From: Bacteroidia bacterium
GTDB taxonomy: Bacteria; Bacteroidota; Bacteroidia; Bacteroidales; Azobacteroidaceae
Reading direction: 5' to 3'
Assembly: GCA_026000155.1 (NCBI GenBank)
Contig: BNYG01000018.1
Coordinates: 1 to 48,003 of the forward strand
DNA: 48,003 nucleotides
The notes under the pieces were generated by a model. The model was not told the origin of the DNA. It did no database searches and saw only the letters and a program-made list of their open reading frames with translations. Shown here one piece after another: positions 1-8,423 of the stretch (the first letter of the stretch is position 1; the number at the start of each line of letters is the position of its first letter). The translations under genes were made by a program, and so were the position numbers.

Positions 1-394
1 AATCAATATCGTACTCGTTTAAGACACGGAAAGCCAGCGAATCCCGGTTTTTCAACATGGCTAAAAGCAAATGTTCGGTATCCGCTTCGTCACTGCCCAA
101 GCCAATGGATTCCAATAGACTCAAGCGCAGTAAATTTTCAACGCTTTTATCGATGGTCTGTTGATTTTCATAAATATAATTGCCGTCCTGATACATTGCA
201 TTGTCTAAAGCCGACTTCAATTCTTTGGAATTCACTCCCAACAATTGAATGATGGCGGAAGCGGAATTTTGTGCATTTCTCAGGATTCCCAATAGGATAT
301 GCTCAATGCCCACGTTCGTGTTATGCAAGCGTCCGGCTTCCTCCCGGCTGAAGATCAGAATTTCCTTCACATTATTTGAAAAGTTCTTCGTCAT
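1..394 (-). CDS. clpC: ClpC-type AAA+ chaperone, N-terminal part only
   Basis: The reverse strand reads open from an ATG at 394-392 to the window edge, giving about 131 residues. They match the Clp N domain: two copies of a helical repeat, with the motif GIEHILLGIL at about residues 28-37 and the echo DTEHLLLAML near residues 108-117. Such N domains bind adaptors and substrates. The full protein would unfold substrates in the cytoplasm and pass them to ClpP. The AAA+ domains lie outside the window, so ClpC rather than ClpB is inferred from the N domain and the REEAGRL-type start typical of ClpC. It is divergent from ettA and shares the intergenic region with it. Confidence 0.85.
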   Translation of the reverse strand, partial: MTKNFSNNVKEILIFSREEAGRLHNTNVGIEHILLGILRNAQNSASAIIQLLGVNSKELKSALDNAMYQDGNYIYENQQTIDKSVENLLRLSLLESIGLGSDEADTEHLLLAMLKNRDSLAFRVLNEYDID

Positions 395-548
395 TTTTCT
401 TCTTGTTATTTTATTTACTCCTATACTGTCAAATAATATGCCAGCGGAAAATGTCGTCCAAAATGTCAGTTATTTTAAATGGGGTGCATAGCTAATCTAT
501 TTAAAAAGATTTTTTATAAATCAAAAAAATTATTTAGCCTAATTTGTT

Positions 549-556
549 TACCTTTG
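549..556 (+). promoter_or_regulatory. Bacteroidetes -7 box upstream of ettA
   Basis: TACCTTTG fits the Bacteroidetes consensus TAnnTTTG and lies 21 bp before the ettA ATG. A clear TTG at the expected -33 distance is not seen. Confidence 0.55.
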
Positions 557-577
557 CAAAAAAATAATTAAACGAAT

Positions 578-2266
578 ATGGCAGACGACAAGAAAATTAT
601 TTTCTCGATGGTGGGCGTTAGTAAACTCTTTCCGCCTCACAAACAAGTGCTTAAAGATATTTACCTCTCTTTTTATTATGGGGCTAAAATCGGAATTATC
701 GGTTTGAACGGTTCCGGTAAATCTACTTTGTTGAAAATTATTGCCGGAATAGAAAAAGAATACCAGGGCGAGGTGGTTTTTTCTCCGGGTTATTCGGTGG
801 GTTATCTGGAGCAGGATCCGAAATTGGATGATACCAAAACCGTGAAGGAAATTGTTCAGGAGGGCGTTCAGGACACCTTGGATGTTTTGCAGGAATATGA
901 AGCGGTCAACGAAAAATTCGGTTTACCGGAATATTATGAAGATCCGGATAAAATGGATCAACTGTTTGCCCGCCAGGCGGAATTACAGGATAAGATTGAT
1001 GCTACCGATGCCTGGAATATCGACAGTAAACTGGAACGGGCAATGGATGCTTTGCGTTGTCCGCCCGAAGAACAGTTGGTGGGAACACTTTCGGGAGGCG
1101 AACGGCGCCGGGTGGCTTTGTGCCGTCTGTTGTTGAAGCAACCGGATATTCTTTTATTGGACGAGCCGACCAATCATTTGGATGCCGAATCGATCGATTG
1201 GCTGGAACAGCACCTGCAACAGTATGCCGGAACGGTGATTTGCATCACGCACGACCGTTATTTTCTCGACCATGTAGCCGGTTGGATTTTGGAATTGGAC
1301 CGTGGCGAAGGGATTCCCTGGAAAGGCAATTATACTTCGTGGTTAGACCAGAAAACGACCCGGATGGCGCAGGAAGAAAAACAGGCCAGCAAACGCCGCA
1401 AGACTTTGGAACGCGAATTGGAATGGTCGCGCCTGGCGCCGAAAGCCCGCCAGGCCAAAGGCAAAGCTCGTTTGAATTCCTACGAACAATTATTGAACCA
1501 GGATACGAAAGAACGCGAAGAAAAGTTGGAAATCTTTATTCCGAACGGTCCGCGGCTGGGCAATAAAGTCATCGAATCCATCCATGTAGCTAAAGCATTT
1601 GGCGACAAATTATTGTATGCCGACTTGAATTTCATGCTTCCGCCCAACGGAATTGTCGGGATTATCGGACCGAATGGCGCCGGAAAAACAACCCTTTTCC
1701 GCTTGATTATGGGGTTGGATAAACCCGATAAAGGCGCTTTTGAAGTAGGCGAAACCGTGAAAATCGGTTATGTCGATCAATCGCATACGGAAATTGATCC
1801 CAATAAATCGGTTTTTGAAGTCGTTTCCGGTGGAACGGAATTTATCCGTGTAGGAGGGAAGGAAGTCAATTCCCGCGCTTATCTCGGACGGTTTAATTTC
1901 AGCGGAGCCGATCAGGAAAAGAAATGCGGAATTCTTTCCGGAGGGGAAAGAAACCGTTTGCATCTGGCGCTGACCTTGAAATCGGAAGCCAATGTCCTGC
2001 TTTTGGATGAACCGACCAACGATATGGATGTCAATACTTTGCGCGCCATAGAAGAAGGATTGGAAAACTTTGCCGGATGCGCCGTAGTTATTTCGCACGA
2101 CCGCTGGTTTTTAGACCGGGTGTGTACGCATATCCTGGCTTTTGAAGGCGATTCGGAAGTCTTCTTCTTTGAAGGTTCCTATTCGGATTATGAAGAAAAT
2201 AAAAAGCAGCGTTTGGGAAATGTGGAGCCGAAGCGGGTAAGGTACCGGAAATTGATGGCGGAATAA
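578..2266 (+). CDS. ettA: Energy-dependent translational throttle protein EttA (ABC-F)
   Basis: The 562-residue protein has two ABC ATPase domains and no membrane segments, as in ABC-F translation factors. Domain 1 has Walker A GLNGSGKST (about residues 42-50), signature LSGGERRRVAL and Walker B LLLDEPTNHLD. Domain 2 has GPNGAGKTT, LSGGERNRLHL and LLLDEPTNDMD. Between them is a basic, Arg/Lys-rich linker (the P-site tRNA interaction motif region). Length matches EttA, which is about 555 residues in E. coli. The family binds the ribosomal E site and gates the first steps of elongation according to the ATP/ADP ratio. It is a single gene, divergent from clpC, with its own -7 box. The assignment as EttA rather than another ABC-F rests on length and overall motif pattern. 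Confidence 0.9.
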   Translation: MADDKKIIFSMVGVSKLFPPHKQVLKDIYLSFYYGAKIGIIGLNGSGKSTLLKIIAGIEKEYQGEVVFSPGYSVGYLEQDPKLDDTKTVKEIVQEGVQDTLDVLQEYEAVNEKFGLPEYYEDPDKMDQLFARQAELQDKIDATDAWNIDSKLERAMDALRCPPEEQLVGTLSGGERRRVALCRLLLKQPDILLLDEPTNHLDAESIDWLEQHLQQYAGTVICITHDRYFLDHVAGWILELDRGEGIPWKGNYTSWLDQKTTRMAQEEKQASKRRKTLERELEWSRLAPKARQAKGKARLNSYEQLLNQDTKEREEKLEIFIPNGPRLGNKVIESIHVAKAFGDKLLYADLNFMLPPNGIVGIIGPNGAGKTTLFRLIMGLDKPDKGAFEVGETVKIGYVDQSHTEIDPNKSVFEVVSGGTEFIRVGGKEVNSRAYLGRFNFSGADQEKKCGILSGGERNRLHLALTLKSEANVLLLDEPTNDMDVNTLRAIEEGLENFAGCAVVISHDRWFLDRVCTHILAFEGDSEVFFFEGSYSDYEENKKQRLGNVEPKRVRYRKLMAE

Positions 2267-2284
2267 AATTATTTGGAAAATTCG

Positions 2285-2314
2285 TTGTCCGTATCAAATT
2301 CTTTTATATCTTTG
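2285..2314 (+). promoter_or_regulatory. Promoter of the surface-polysaccharide locus
   Basis: TTG at 2285-2287 and TATCTTTG at 2307-2314 are separated by 19 bp, a good fit to the Bacteroidetes -33/-7 promoter. It lies just after the ettA stop and before the leader ORF, the GA tract and two terminators, so it is the likely start of polysaccharide-locus transcription. Confidence 0.65.
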
Positions 2315-2325
2315 CACGGCGAAAA

Positions 2326-2451
<126 letters not shown>

Positions 2452-2496
2452 ACAACTAAATAATAGCGCGTTAAGCGCTTGTAACATACATGTAGA

Positions 2497-2528
2497 AAGC
2501 TGTTCCAATAGGATTGGAGCAGCTTTTT
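2497..2528 (+). terminator. Intrinsic terminator 1 in the polysaccharide-locus leader
   Basis: Arms 2497-2509 and 2513-2525 pair over 13 bp with one G-T wobble around a 3-nt loop, and five T follow from 2524. It lies after the locus promoter and before the UpxY-like gene, so it may act as an attenuator. Confidence 0.75.
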
Positions 2529-2538
2529 GTGCATACCG

Positions 2539-2595
2539 GCCCGACTGAACTTCTTGTGTTAATTCAAGAAAGAAGTTCAGCCGGGCTGTTTTTTT
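2539..2595 (+). terminator. Intrinsic terminator 2 in the polysaccharide-locus leader
   Basis: Arms 2539-2555 and 2570-2586 pair over 17 bp with one A-C mismatch, and seven T follow at 2589-2595. It ends 26 bp before the UpxY-like ATG. Two strong terminators in a row ahead of an antiterminator gene fit the attenuated leaders of Bacteroides capsule loci. Confidence 0.8.
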
Positions 2596-2621
2596 AAAGT
2601 GACTTAAAACACAAAAAAGTC

Positions 2622-3107
2622 ATGCCACGAAGTATTGCCCATTGGTACGTAGCAAGAGTCCAGTACCAGACAGCAGGAAAAATCAGAAATTTTATTGAAA
2701 CAAACGGCGCGGAGTGTTACATCGCTTTGCAGGAGGAGCGTCAGGTGTTGCCGGGCATCCTTTTTATCCGAACGGATTACGACCGTGCCTTGTCGTTGTC
2801 GGAGGCTTGCGGTAATAAAATCACTTATCTGCGTGACTCTGCTACCGGCAAATTCCAAATTATTCCGGACAAGGAAATGGCAGATTTCCGTTTTTTGCAG
2901 GATTTTGCGGATAAGACGATTACACTTCCTCATCCGGAGAAGCTGCAAGGCGGGGAAAGAGTGCGGATTATCAAAGGGGAGTTTGCCGGGATTGAGGGAG
3001 AGATCTACCGGATACGCGGACATAAGCGGGTGGTGGTGAGATTGGGCGAGTTGGGGGCTGTGGCCATGGAGTATGTGGCGCGGGAGTGTTTGGAGAGGGT
3101 CGGATAA
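2622..3107 (+). CDS. UpxY-like NusG-family transcription antiterminator
   Basis: The 161-residue protein starts HWYVARVQYQTAGKIRNFI, the usual opening of the NusG N-terminal domain. It then has the LPGILFIRTDY strand and ends in a KOW-like segment with GGERVRIIKGEFAGIEG (about residues 111-127). NusG paralogues of this size at the head of Bacteroides capsule loci (UpxY) act on the locus leader to stop premature termination. The two terminators directly upstream supply the expected target. Housekeeping NusG is normally next to secE and ribosomal genes, which are absent here. The usual second gene, upxZ, a small inhibitor of non-adjacent loci, is missing; an AlbA-domain gene follows instead after 65 bp. 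Confidence 0.85.
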   Translation: MPRSIAHWYVARVQYQTAGKIRNFIETNGAECYIALQEERQVLPGILFIRTDYDRALSLSEACGNKITYLRDSATGKFQIIPDKEMADFRFLQDFADKTITLPHPEKLQGGERVRIIKGEFAGIEGEIYRIRGHKRVVVRLGELGAVAMEYVARECLERVG

Positions 3108-3172
3108 ATTTTTATCTTGGGTTGAATAATTTGCATAACTGACATAATTTGTGGACATCGGAGTATTAGTTG

Positions 3173-4567
3173 ATGACGGAGACCCAACATATTGAATTTA
3201 AGCCGAATTTCAATGAAGATGTCATTGAAACACTTGTCGCTTTTGCCAATGCCAAAGGCGGCAAAGTGCTTGTTGGGGTTGATAATAGAGGGAAACCGAT
3301 TAAAAATTTTACAATAGGAACAGAAAGTTTGCAGAATTGGATTAACGAAATAAAAAATAAAACGCAACCACAAATTATTCCGGATGCTTATATTGAAGCC
3401 GTTGATAACAAAGAGATTGTTGTGTTTGAAGTGCAGGAATATCCGATAAAACCGGTTGCTACGAGAGGGAAATATTATAAAAGAGTTAAAAACTCGAATC
3501 ATTTGCTGTCCACAATGGAAGTAGTAAATTTGCATTTGCAAACAATCAATTCGAGTTGGGATGCCTATCCCGATGCCATTCATTCGCTCAATGATATTTC
3601 ATTGGAAAAAGTGCAAGCGGCAATTGAAGAAATGAGAAAAAACGGTTTGACAATTACCGAAACACCCATTGAATTTTTGCAAAAGAAAGATTTGCTGCGT
3701 GGAGGACAATTAACCAATGCCGCTTATTTGTTGTTCAAAACTAACGATTCGTTTCTTACAAGCATTGAATTGGGGCGTTTTCAAACCCCGATAATCATAA
3801 AAGATACTGCTCGTACAAAAGCCGATGTGCTTACCGAAATAGAAGATGTATTAGCGTTTGTTCGGAAACATACGAACAAAAGAATGATTTTTACAGGAGA
3901 AGCCAAAAGAATTGAGAAATGGCAATATCCAATGGAGGCAATTCGCGAAATTGTGACAAATATGATCATTCACCGCGATTATCGCTCTACTGCCGACTCT
4001 ATAGTTAAAATTTTCGACAACAAAATAGAATTTTACAATCCGGGAAAACTGCCGGAAGAAATTACATTAGAAAATTTATTATCAGGAAATTACAAATCAA
4101 ATCCACGCAACAAACTGATTGCCGATATTTGTAAAGATATGCGCATAATAGAAAAATACGGTTCGGGAATTGGCAGGATACGCGACTATTTCAAGAACGA
4201 AGTACTGCCAGAGCCAAAATTTGAATTGATCTCTGATGGCTTTCAGGTAACGGTGTTTGGAGAAGAAACCGCACAAGAAAGGGAACAAGAAAGGGAACAA
4301 GAAAGGGAACAAGAAAGGGAACAAGAAAGGGAACAAGAAAGGGATGAGCATATTAAGAAAATATTAAACTTATTAAGTAGTGATAAAAAAACAATTTCAG
4401 AATTGATGAAACAACTTGCATTGAATGGAAGGAGGAATTTTTTATATACCTACTTGTATCCTGCTATAAAGGCAGGCTATATTACAATGCTTTATCCCGA
4501 TAATCCCAAACACAGAGGACAAAAATACCTGCTAACGGAAAAAGGGAAAAATTTTATTAAAAAATAG
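3173..4567 (+). CDS. AlbA_2 (Schlafen-type) ATP-binding putative transcriptional regulator, COG2865-like
   Basis: An N-terminal AlbA_2 domain is shown by HIEFKPNFNEDVIETLVAFA followed by GGKVLVGVDNRG (residues about 7-45). A GHKL/HATPase_c_4-type region follows with MEAIREIVTNMIIHRDY and the GSGIGRI segment. The last 80 residues look like a winged helix (NGRRNFLYTYLYPAIKAGYI). Between them lies a tetrapeptide EREQ repeated by six 12-bp DNA units. ATG 3173 is preferred over an in-frame TTG at 3170. Members of this family are often annotated as ATP-dependent helicase or transcriptional regulator, but their biochemistry is poorly defined. Its place after the UpxY-like gene suggests a role in locus control, or that it is cargo. 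A broken relative lies at 47339-47681. Confidence 0.8.
   Translation: MTETQHIEFKPNFNEDVIETLVAFANAKGGKVLVGVDNRGKPIKNFTIGTESLQNWINEIKNKTQPQIIPDAYIEAVDNKEIVVFEVQEYPIKPVATRGKYYKRVKNSNHLLSTMEVVNLHLQTINSSWDAYPDAIHSLNDISLEKVQAAIEEMRKNGLTITETPIEFLQKKDLLRGGQLTNAAYLLFKTNDSFLTSIELGRFQTPIIIKDTARTKADVLTEIEDVLAFVRKHTNKRMIFTGEAKRIEKWQYPMEAIREIVTNMIIHRDYRSTADSIVKIFDNKIEFYNPGKLPEEITLENLLSGNYKSNPRNKLIADICKDMRIIEKYGSGIGRIRDYFKNEVLPEPKFELISDGFQVTVFGEETAQEREQEREQEREQEREQEREQERDEHIKKILNLLSSDKKTISELMKQLALNGRRNFLYTYLYPAIKAGYITMLYPDNPKHRGQKYLLTEKGKNFIKK
4274..4345 (+). repeat. Six tandem 12-bp units inside the AlbA_2 gene
   Basis: Units beginning CAAGAAAGGGAA start at 4274, 4286, 4298, 4310, 4322 and 4334; only the last base of the sixth differs. 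Because the unit is 12 bp, gain or loss keeps the frame and changes only the length of a charged linker. Confidence 0.95.
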
Positions 4568-4789
4568 AACTTTAATGACCCATAGGATAAATTAACTGTA
4601 TGCAAGCGTAGCGCAGCTTACGGATATAGATGCCCCCTGCATCGGCAACCCGCCTTCTGCTATTCCAAAACACATTGAAAAACAAAAACAGATTCATACA
4701 TAACATCGAAAGAATAAGGAAATTCATCTATATACGTTTGAAAAAGAACAATAAGCCATTAATAGCATCAGAGATTTGAAATTTCAAGA

Positions 4790-6340
4790 ATGAAACAACC
4801 AACATCTGCATCAAGCAAAGTAGTATTCAACACAGGCATACTTTATGCCAAAATGTTGATTACAATGGGTATCTCGCTGTATTCTGTGCGGCTGGTACTC
4901 AATGCGCTCGGCGATTCCGATTACGGCATTTTCAATCTGATTGCGGGTGTGATAGCTATGCTATCGTTTCTGAATGTAGCAATGACAGCTTCAACACAAC
5001 GCTATCTTTCCTTTCATCAAGGGACAGGTGATTTTGAGATGCAACGGAAGGTGTTTGTCAATAGCTGGATATTGCATATTGGTATTGGAGTGATTGTGGT
5101 GCTATTGCTCGAAATGCTTGCACCTTTTTTGTTTAATGGATTTTTGAATATTCCGGCAGAGCGTGTTGCTACGGCAAAAGTAGTATATCATTTTATGACG
5201 GTATCCGTTTTTTTCACTATTCTTACTGTGCCCTTTACCGCCTCGCTCAATGCTCATGAGAATATGCTATGGATAGCGGTAGTTAATATTATCGAATCTG
5301 TCTTGAAGTTAGTTATTGCCATTAGCTTAGTCTATTTTATTCAAACTGAACGACTATCTGTTTATGGCTTCTTGACAGCAGTGTTAAGCATTAATATTTT
5401 TTTGCTCTATGCTACCTATTGCTTGAAGCGATACAAGGAATGTACAGTGAAAGATTACCAAATAGAAAAGCCACTACTCCAAGAATTGGGAGGTTTTGCC
5501 GGATGGAATTTATTTGGTGCACTATGTGGGATAGGGCGAACACAAGGGTTGGCTATTTTGTTAAATATTTTCTTTGGTACGGTAGTAAATGCAGCTTATG
5601 GTATTGCTAATCAGGTGGCAGGGCAAATGAATTTTTTTTCAGCAACTATGTTGCGAGCTCTCAATCCTCAAATTATGAAAAGCGAAGGCATGGATGATCG
5701 GCAACGGATGTTGCGCTTATCTACAATGGCAAGTAAATTTGGTTTTTTTTTATTGGCATTTATTGCTATTCCCTGTATCTTTGAAATGCCTGCTATTTTG
5801 ACATTATGGTTAAAAAATGTTCCTGAATATAGTGTTATTTTTTGCTCTTTGATTTTGATTGGAACTTTAACAAACCAATTAACGATCGGCTTACAATCAG
5901 CAATTCAGGCAACAGGGAAAATCAAGGCATATCAATCTATTGTTGGCTTGGTTTTGCTGTTTAACCTCCCACTTTCCTATTTTTTGCTTAGGCTTGGTTT
6001 TTTTGCTTATTCGGTATTGATTAGTTTTTGTTTTATAGAATTGACGGCATGTATATTTCGTATGATTTTTTTAAAAAAAATGGCAGGTTTATCTATTAAA
6101 GAATATTTCAATCGGGTTTTTTTGAAAGAAATATTACCAATAGTAAGTTCAATTCTTGTTTGTTGGATAATTACACATACTTTATTTTTTGATTTTCGAT
6201 TTTTAGTGACCGGCATTTTTTCAACGATGGTATTTGCAATTAATGTTTATTTTTTCGGATTATGTAAAGACGAGAAAAAGATTATTGATACTATATTGGA
6301 AAAAGGATTGATTAAGTTGAAAATAAAAAACAGTTTATGA
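4790..6340 (+). CDS. Wzx-like polysaccharide flippase (MOP superfamily)
   Basis: The 516-residue protein is hydrophobic throughout with about twelve to fourteen predicted membrane segments. It starts with the VVFNTGILYAKMLITMGISL and SDYGIFNLIAGVIAML pattern typical of polysaccharide-type MATE/MOP flippases. It would move undecaprenyl-linked repeat units across the inner membrane, upstream of the Wzy-like polymerase at 11656. It opens the biosynthetic part of the locus after a 222-bp spacer, and its stop overlaps the next ATG by four bases, so the two are probably co-translated. Base composition becomes strongly AT-rich within this gene and stays so to about 16.9 kb. Confidence 0.88.
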   Translation: MKQPTSASSKVVFNTGILYAKMLITMGISLYSVRLVLNALGDSDYGIFNLIAGVIAMLSFLNVAMTASTQRYLSFHQGTGDFEMQRKVFVNSWILHIGIGVIVVLLLEMLAPFLFNGFLNIPAERVATAKVVYHFMTVSVFFTILTVPFTASLNAHENMLWIAVVNIIESVLKLVIAISLVYFIQTERLSVYGFLTAVLSINIFLLYATYCLKRYKECTVKDYQIEKPLLQELGGFAGWNLFGALCGIGRTQGLAILLNIFFGTVVNAAYGIANQVAGQMNFFSATMLRALNPQIMKSEGMDDRQRMLRLSTMASKFGFFLLAFIAIPCIFEMPAILTLWLKNVPEYSVIFCSLILIGTLTNQLTIGLQSAIQATGKIKAYQSIVGLVLLFNLPLSYFLLRLGFFAYSVLISFCFIELTACIFRMIFLKKMAGLSIKEYFNRVFLKEILPIVSSILVCWIITHTLFFDFRFLVTGIFSTMVFAINVYFFGLCKDEKKIIDTILEKGLIKLKIKNSL

Positions 6341-7524
6341 ATAATATCAATAAAATAGGTCATAATCCATGTTCAAGTTGTGGTGTTTGTGTCATTTCAT
6401 GTCCACATAAAGCGGTATTACTAAAACAGGATGAAAATGGTTTTTATAGACCAATAGTTAATAATGATATATGTACCGATTGTGGCATCTGTACGAAAGT
6501 TTGTTATAAATATTTAAAAGAAAAAAATCCTTTTGAAAATGCCTTTAAGGATAAGTCTATTTATGCAGCATGGAGTAAAGATATAACTACTGTTAAAACA
6601 TCAAGTTCAGGTGGTGTTGGATATGAGTTAACATCTTATTTTTATCATGCCGGATATAAAATTTGTGGTGTAATATTTGATGCACCTAATAATATTTGCA
6701 AACATATTATTGCTGAATCAGATGAAAATTTAGAAGCTATAAAAACCTCTAAATATCTGCAAAGTTACACTGTTGAAGCTTTTTCTCAATTTAAGAAAGG
6801 AGAAAAATATCTTGTTGTTGGAACTCCGTGTCAAATTTATGGGCTACGGAAATGGTCAAAATTAAAGAAATTAGAAGATGATTTTATTTTGGTTGATTTC
6901 TTTTGCCATGGCACTCCAACCCATAATTTATGGAAAAAATACAAAGAGTTTCTTTGTGAAAAATATAATTTAAATTCATCTTTTAAATATGTCAATTTTC
7001 GTAGCAATCAGAAATCAACATGGCATAAGAATGCCATGTTGATTTCTGATTGCTACGAAAAAGAATATTACAAAGATAAAGCATTTGTAAGTGATTTATT
7101 TTTCCAGTTCTTTATGAGTCATTCTTGTTTAAATGATGCTTGTTATTCATGTCAATTGCGGTTGGACAATTGTGCTGCAGATATTCGTATTGCAGATTTT
7201 TGGGGATCCAAGTATGCTAATAATGAAAATGGCGTTAGTTTAGTAATTACAAATACAAAAAGAGGAGAATTAATTTGGCGTGAAATAGAACATTTGTTAA
7301 CTGTTGAAAATTGTAATTTTAAAGATCTTGAAACTTCTCAAAATGGTAGATTTATAGAAAAGAATCAACAACAAAGAAATGTTATTTTAAAAGAATTGAG
7401 AGAAGATAAATCTTTAATTCAAATTTACAATCAACATATAAAAAACAAACTATCAGTAAGTGTTCTATTATTGCTAAGAAAAATAGAGATAAAAATATTA
7501 TCCCATATAAATTCTAATAGATAA
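6337..7524 (+). CDS. Coenzyme F420 hydrogenase/dehydrogenase beta-subunit family protein (polysaccharide locus type)
   Basis: The 395-residue protein begins with two ferredoxin-type 4Fe-4S motifs, CSSCGVCVISCP and CTDCGICTKVC (within residues 12-53). An FrhB-like body follows, with VVGTPCQIYGLRKW, FCHGTP, a FR...W segment and the C-terminal Cys cluster ACYSCQLR then DIRIADFWG. Proteins of this family are frequent in polysaccharide loci beside pyruvyltransferases, and that neighbour is present here at 8424; the reaction they catalyse in this setting is not settled. There is no sign of F420 biosynthesis nearby. It overlaps the flippase by four bases. A perfect 31-bp inverted repeat lies in the middle of the gene without breaking the frame. 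Confidence 0.85.
   Translation: MNNINKIGHNPCSSCGVCVISCPHKAVLLKQDENGFYRPIVNNDICTDCGICTKVCYKYLKEKNPFENAFKDKSIYAAWSKDITTVKTSSSGGVGYELTSYFYHAGYKICGVIFDAPNNICKHIIAESDENLEAIKTSKYLQSYTVEAFSQFKKGEKYLVVGTPCQIYGLRKWSKLKKLEDDFILVDFFCHGTPTHNLWKKYKEFLCEKYNLNSSFKYVNFRSNQKSTWHKNAMLISDCYEKEYYKDKAFVSDLFFQFFMSHSCLNDACYSCQLRLDNCAADIRIADFWGSKYANNENGVSLVITNTKRGELIWREIEHLLTVENCNFKDLETSQNGRFIEKNQQQRNVILKELREDKSLIQIYNQHIKNKLSVSVLLLLRKIEIKILSHINSNR
6996..7061. repeat. Perfect 31-bp inverted repeat within a coding region
   Basis: Arms 6996-7026 and 7031-7061 are exact reverse complements over 31 bp and are separated by AAGA. Both arms are read as part of the F420-dehydrogenase-beta-family protein. Confidence 0.95.
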
Positions 7525-7527
7525 ATT

Positions 7528-8385
7528 ATGAAAATAATATGTGATGTTCCGGGACAATTATGTAATAGACTGTGGTCATATTTAGATACCATTGCGTGGT
7601 CTGTATTAAATAAACAAAGAACAGTTATTTTGTTTATTGATTCTAATATCCAGTATTTTGATAAATTGAGAAACAATAACTTTATTTCTTTTCCTCTTTA
7701 TAATAAGAAAGTCTTTAATTTATTGGGATATAACTTGTGTAGTTCTGTTATAGGCAAAATATTCAATAATAAACTTTTTCGTTTATTTTATTGCTCTACA
7801 GTTGCTGAAAAATTCGGTTTTATAATAGGTTGGAAAAAAAGAGCTGATTCTTCTTTTTTTCCTATTTGTAAAAAAGAAGTCCTGCAACTATATAAACCCA
7901 ATGATAATATTACGGAATATGTGGATGGAGTTATAAGACAAATAAGGATTGATGATGTTTTTATAATTGGAATTCATATTAGAAAAGGAGATTATAAAAC
8001 ATGGATGGGAGGAGAATATTATTATACAGATGAAGATTATGCTCTTATTATGAGAAATTTAGAAGAATATTATCAGAATAAGAAGGTATATTTTTTTCTA
8101 TCCTCAAATGAATCTGTGCGAAAAGAATGCTTTGACGGATTGAATATCTTAAAAATGAATAATTTTACTGCGGTACATGATTTATATACATTAAGTTGTT
8201 GCGATAGAATTATTGGACCGCTTAGTACATTCTCTCGTTGGGCTTCACTATATGGAAATGTTCCCCTCTGCTATATTCAACGAAATAAGGAAAAATATGT
8301 CGATTCTGATTTTTCAATTATTAAAGATTTCTATCATTTTGAAAATGGAGAAGAAATAATTAATTTAACCGATAAAAAAGCCTAA
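7528..8385 (+). CDS. Fucosyltransferase-like glycosyltransferase (GT11/alpha-1,2-FucT fold)
   Basis: The 285-residue protein starts MKIICDVPGQLCNRLWSYL, matching the nucleotide-sugar loop GxxxNRLW-type opening of fucosyltransferases. It carries IGIHIRKGDYKTW (about residues 148-160), the HxRxGDY motif diagnostic of GDP-fucose-binding alpha-1,2/alpha-1,6 fucosyltransferases. The C-terminal GPLSTFSRWASLYG replaces the usual NSTFSWWGA motif. It starts three bases after the previous stop. Transfer of fucose, or another GDP-linked deoxyhexose, to the growing repeat unit is the likely reaction; donor and linkage cannot be read from sequence. No GDP-fucose synthesis genes (gmd, fcl) are in the window, so the donor must come from elsewhere. 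Confidence 0.7.
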   Translation: MKIICDVPGQLCNRLWSYLDTIAWSVLNKQRTVILFIDSNIQYFDKLRNNNFISFPLYNKKVFNLLGYNLCSSVIGKIFNNKLFRLFYCSTVAEKFGFIIGWKKRADSSFFPICKKEVLQLYKPNDNITEYVDGVIRQIRIDDVFIIGIHIRKGDYKTWMGGEYYYTDEDYALIMRNLEEYYQNKKVYFFLSSNESVRKECFDGLNILKMNNFTAVHDLYTLSCCDRIIGPLSTFSRWASLYGNVPLCYIQRNKEKYVDSDFSIIKDFYHFENGEEIINLTDKKA

Positions 8386-8423
8386 TATTTGTAAAAAGGA
8401 AAAATTGTAAGATTTTTAGAGCA

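Noticed and set aside
249..491. An 80-codon plus-strand frame
   Set aside because: It lies antisense to the clpC start and has no promoter or family match; the reverse strand carries clear Clp N motifs.
4097..4351. A minus-strand frame with a Pro-Phe-Leu-Phe repeat
   Set aside because: It is only the complement of the 12-bp repeat in the AlbA_2 gene.
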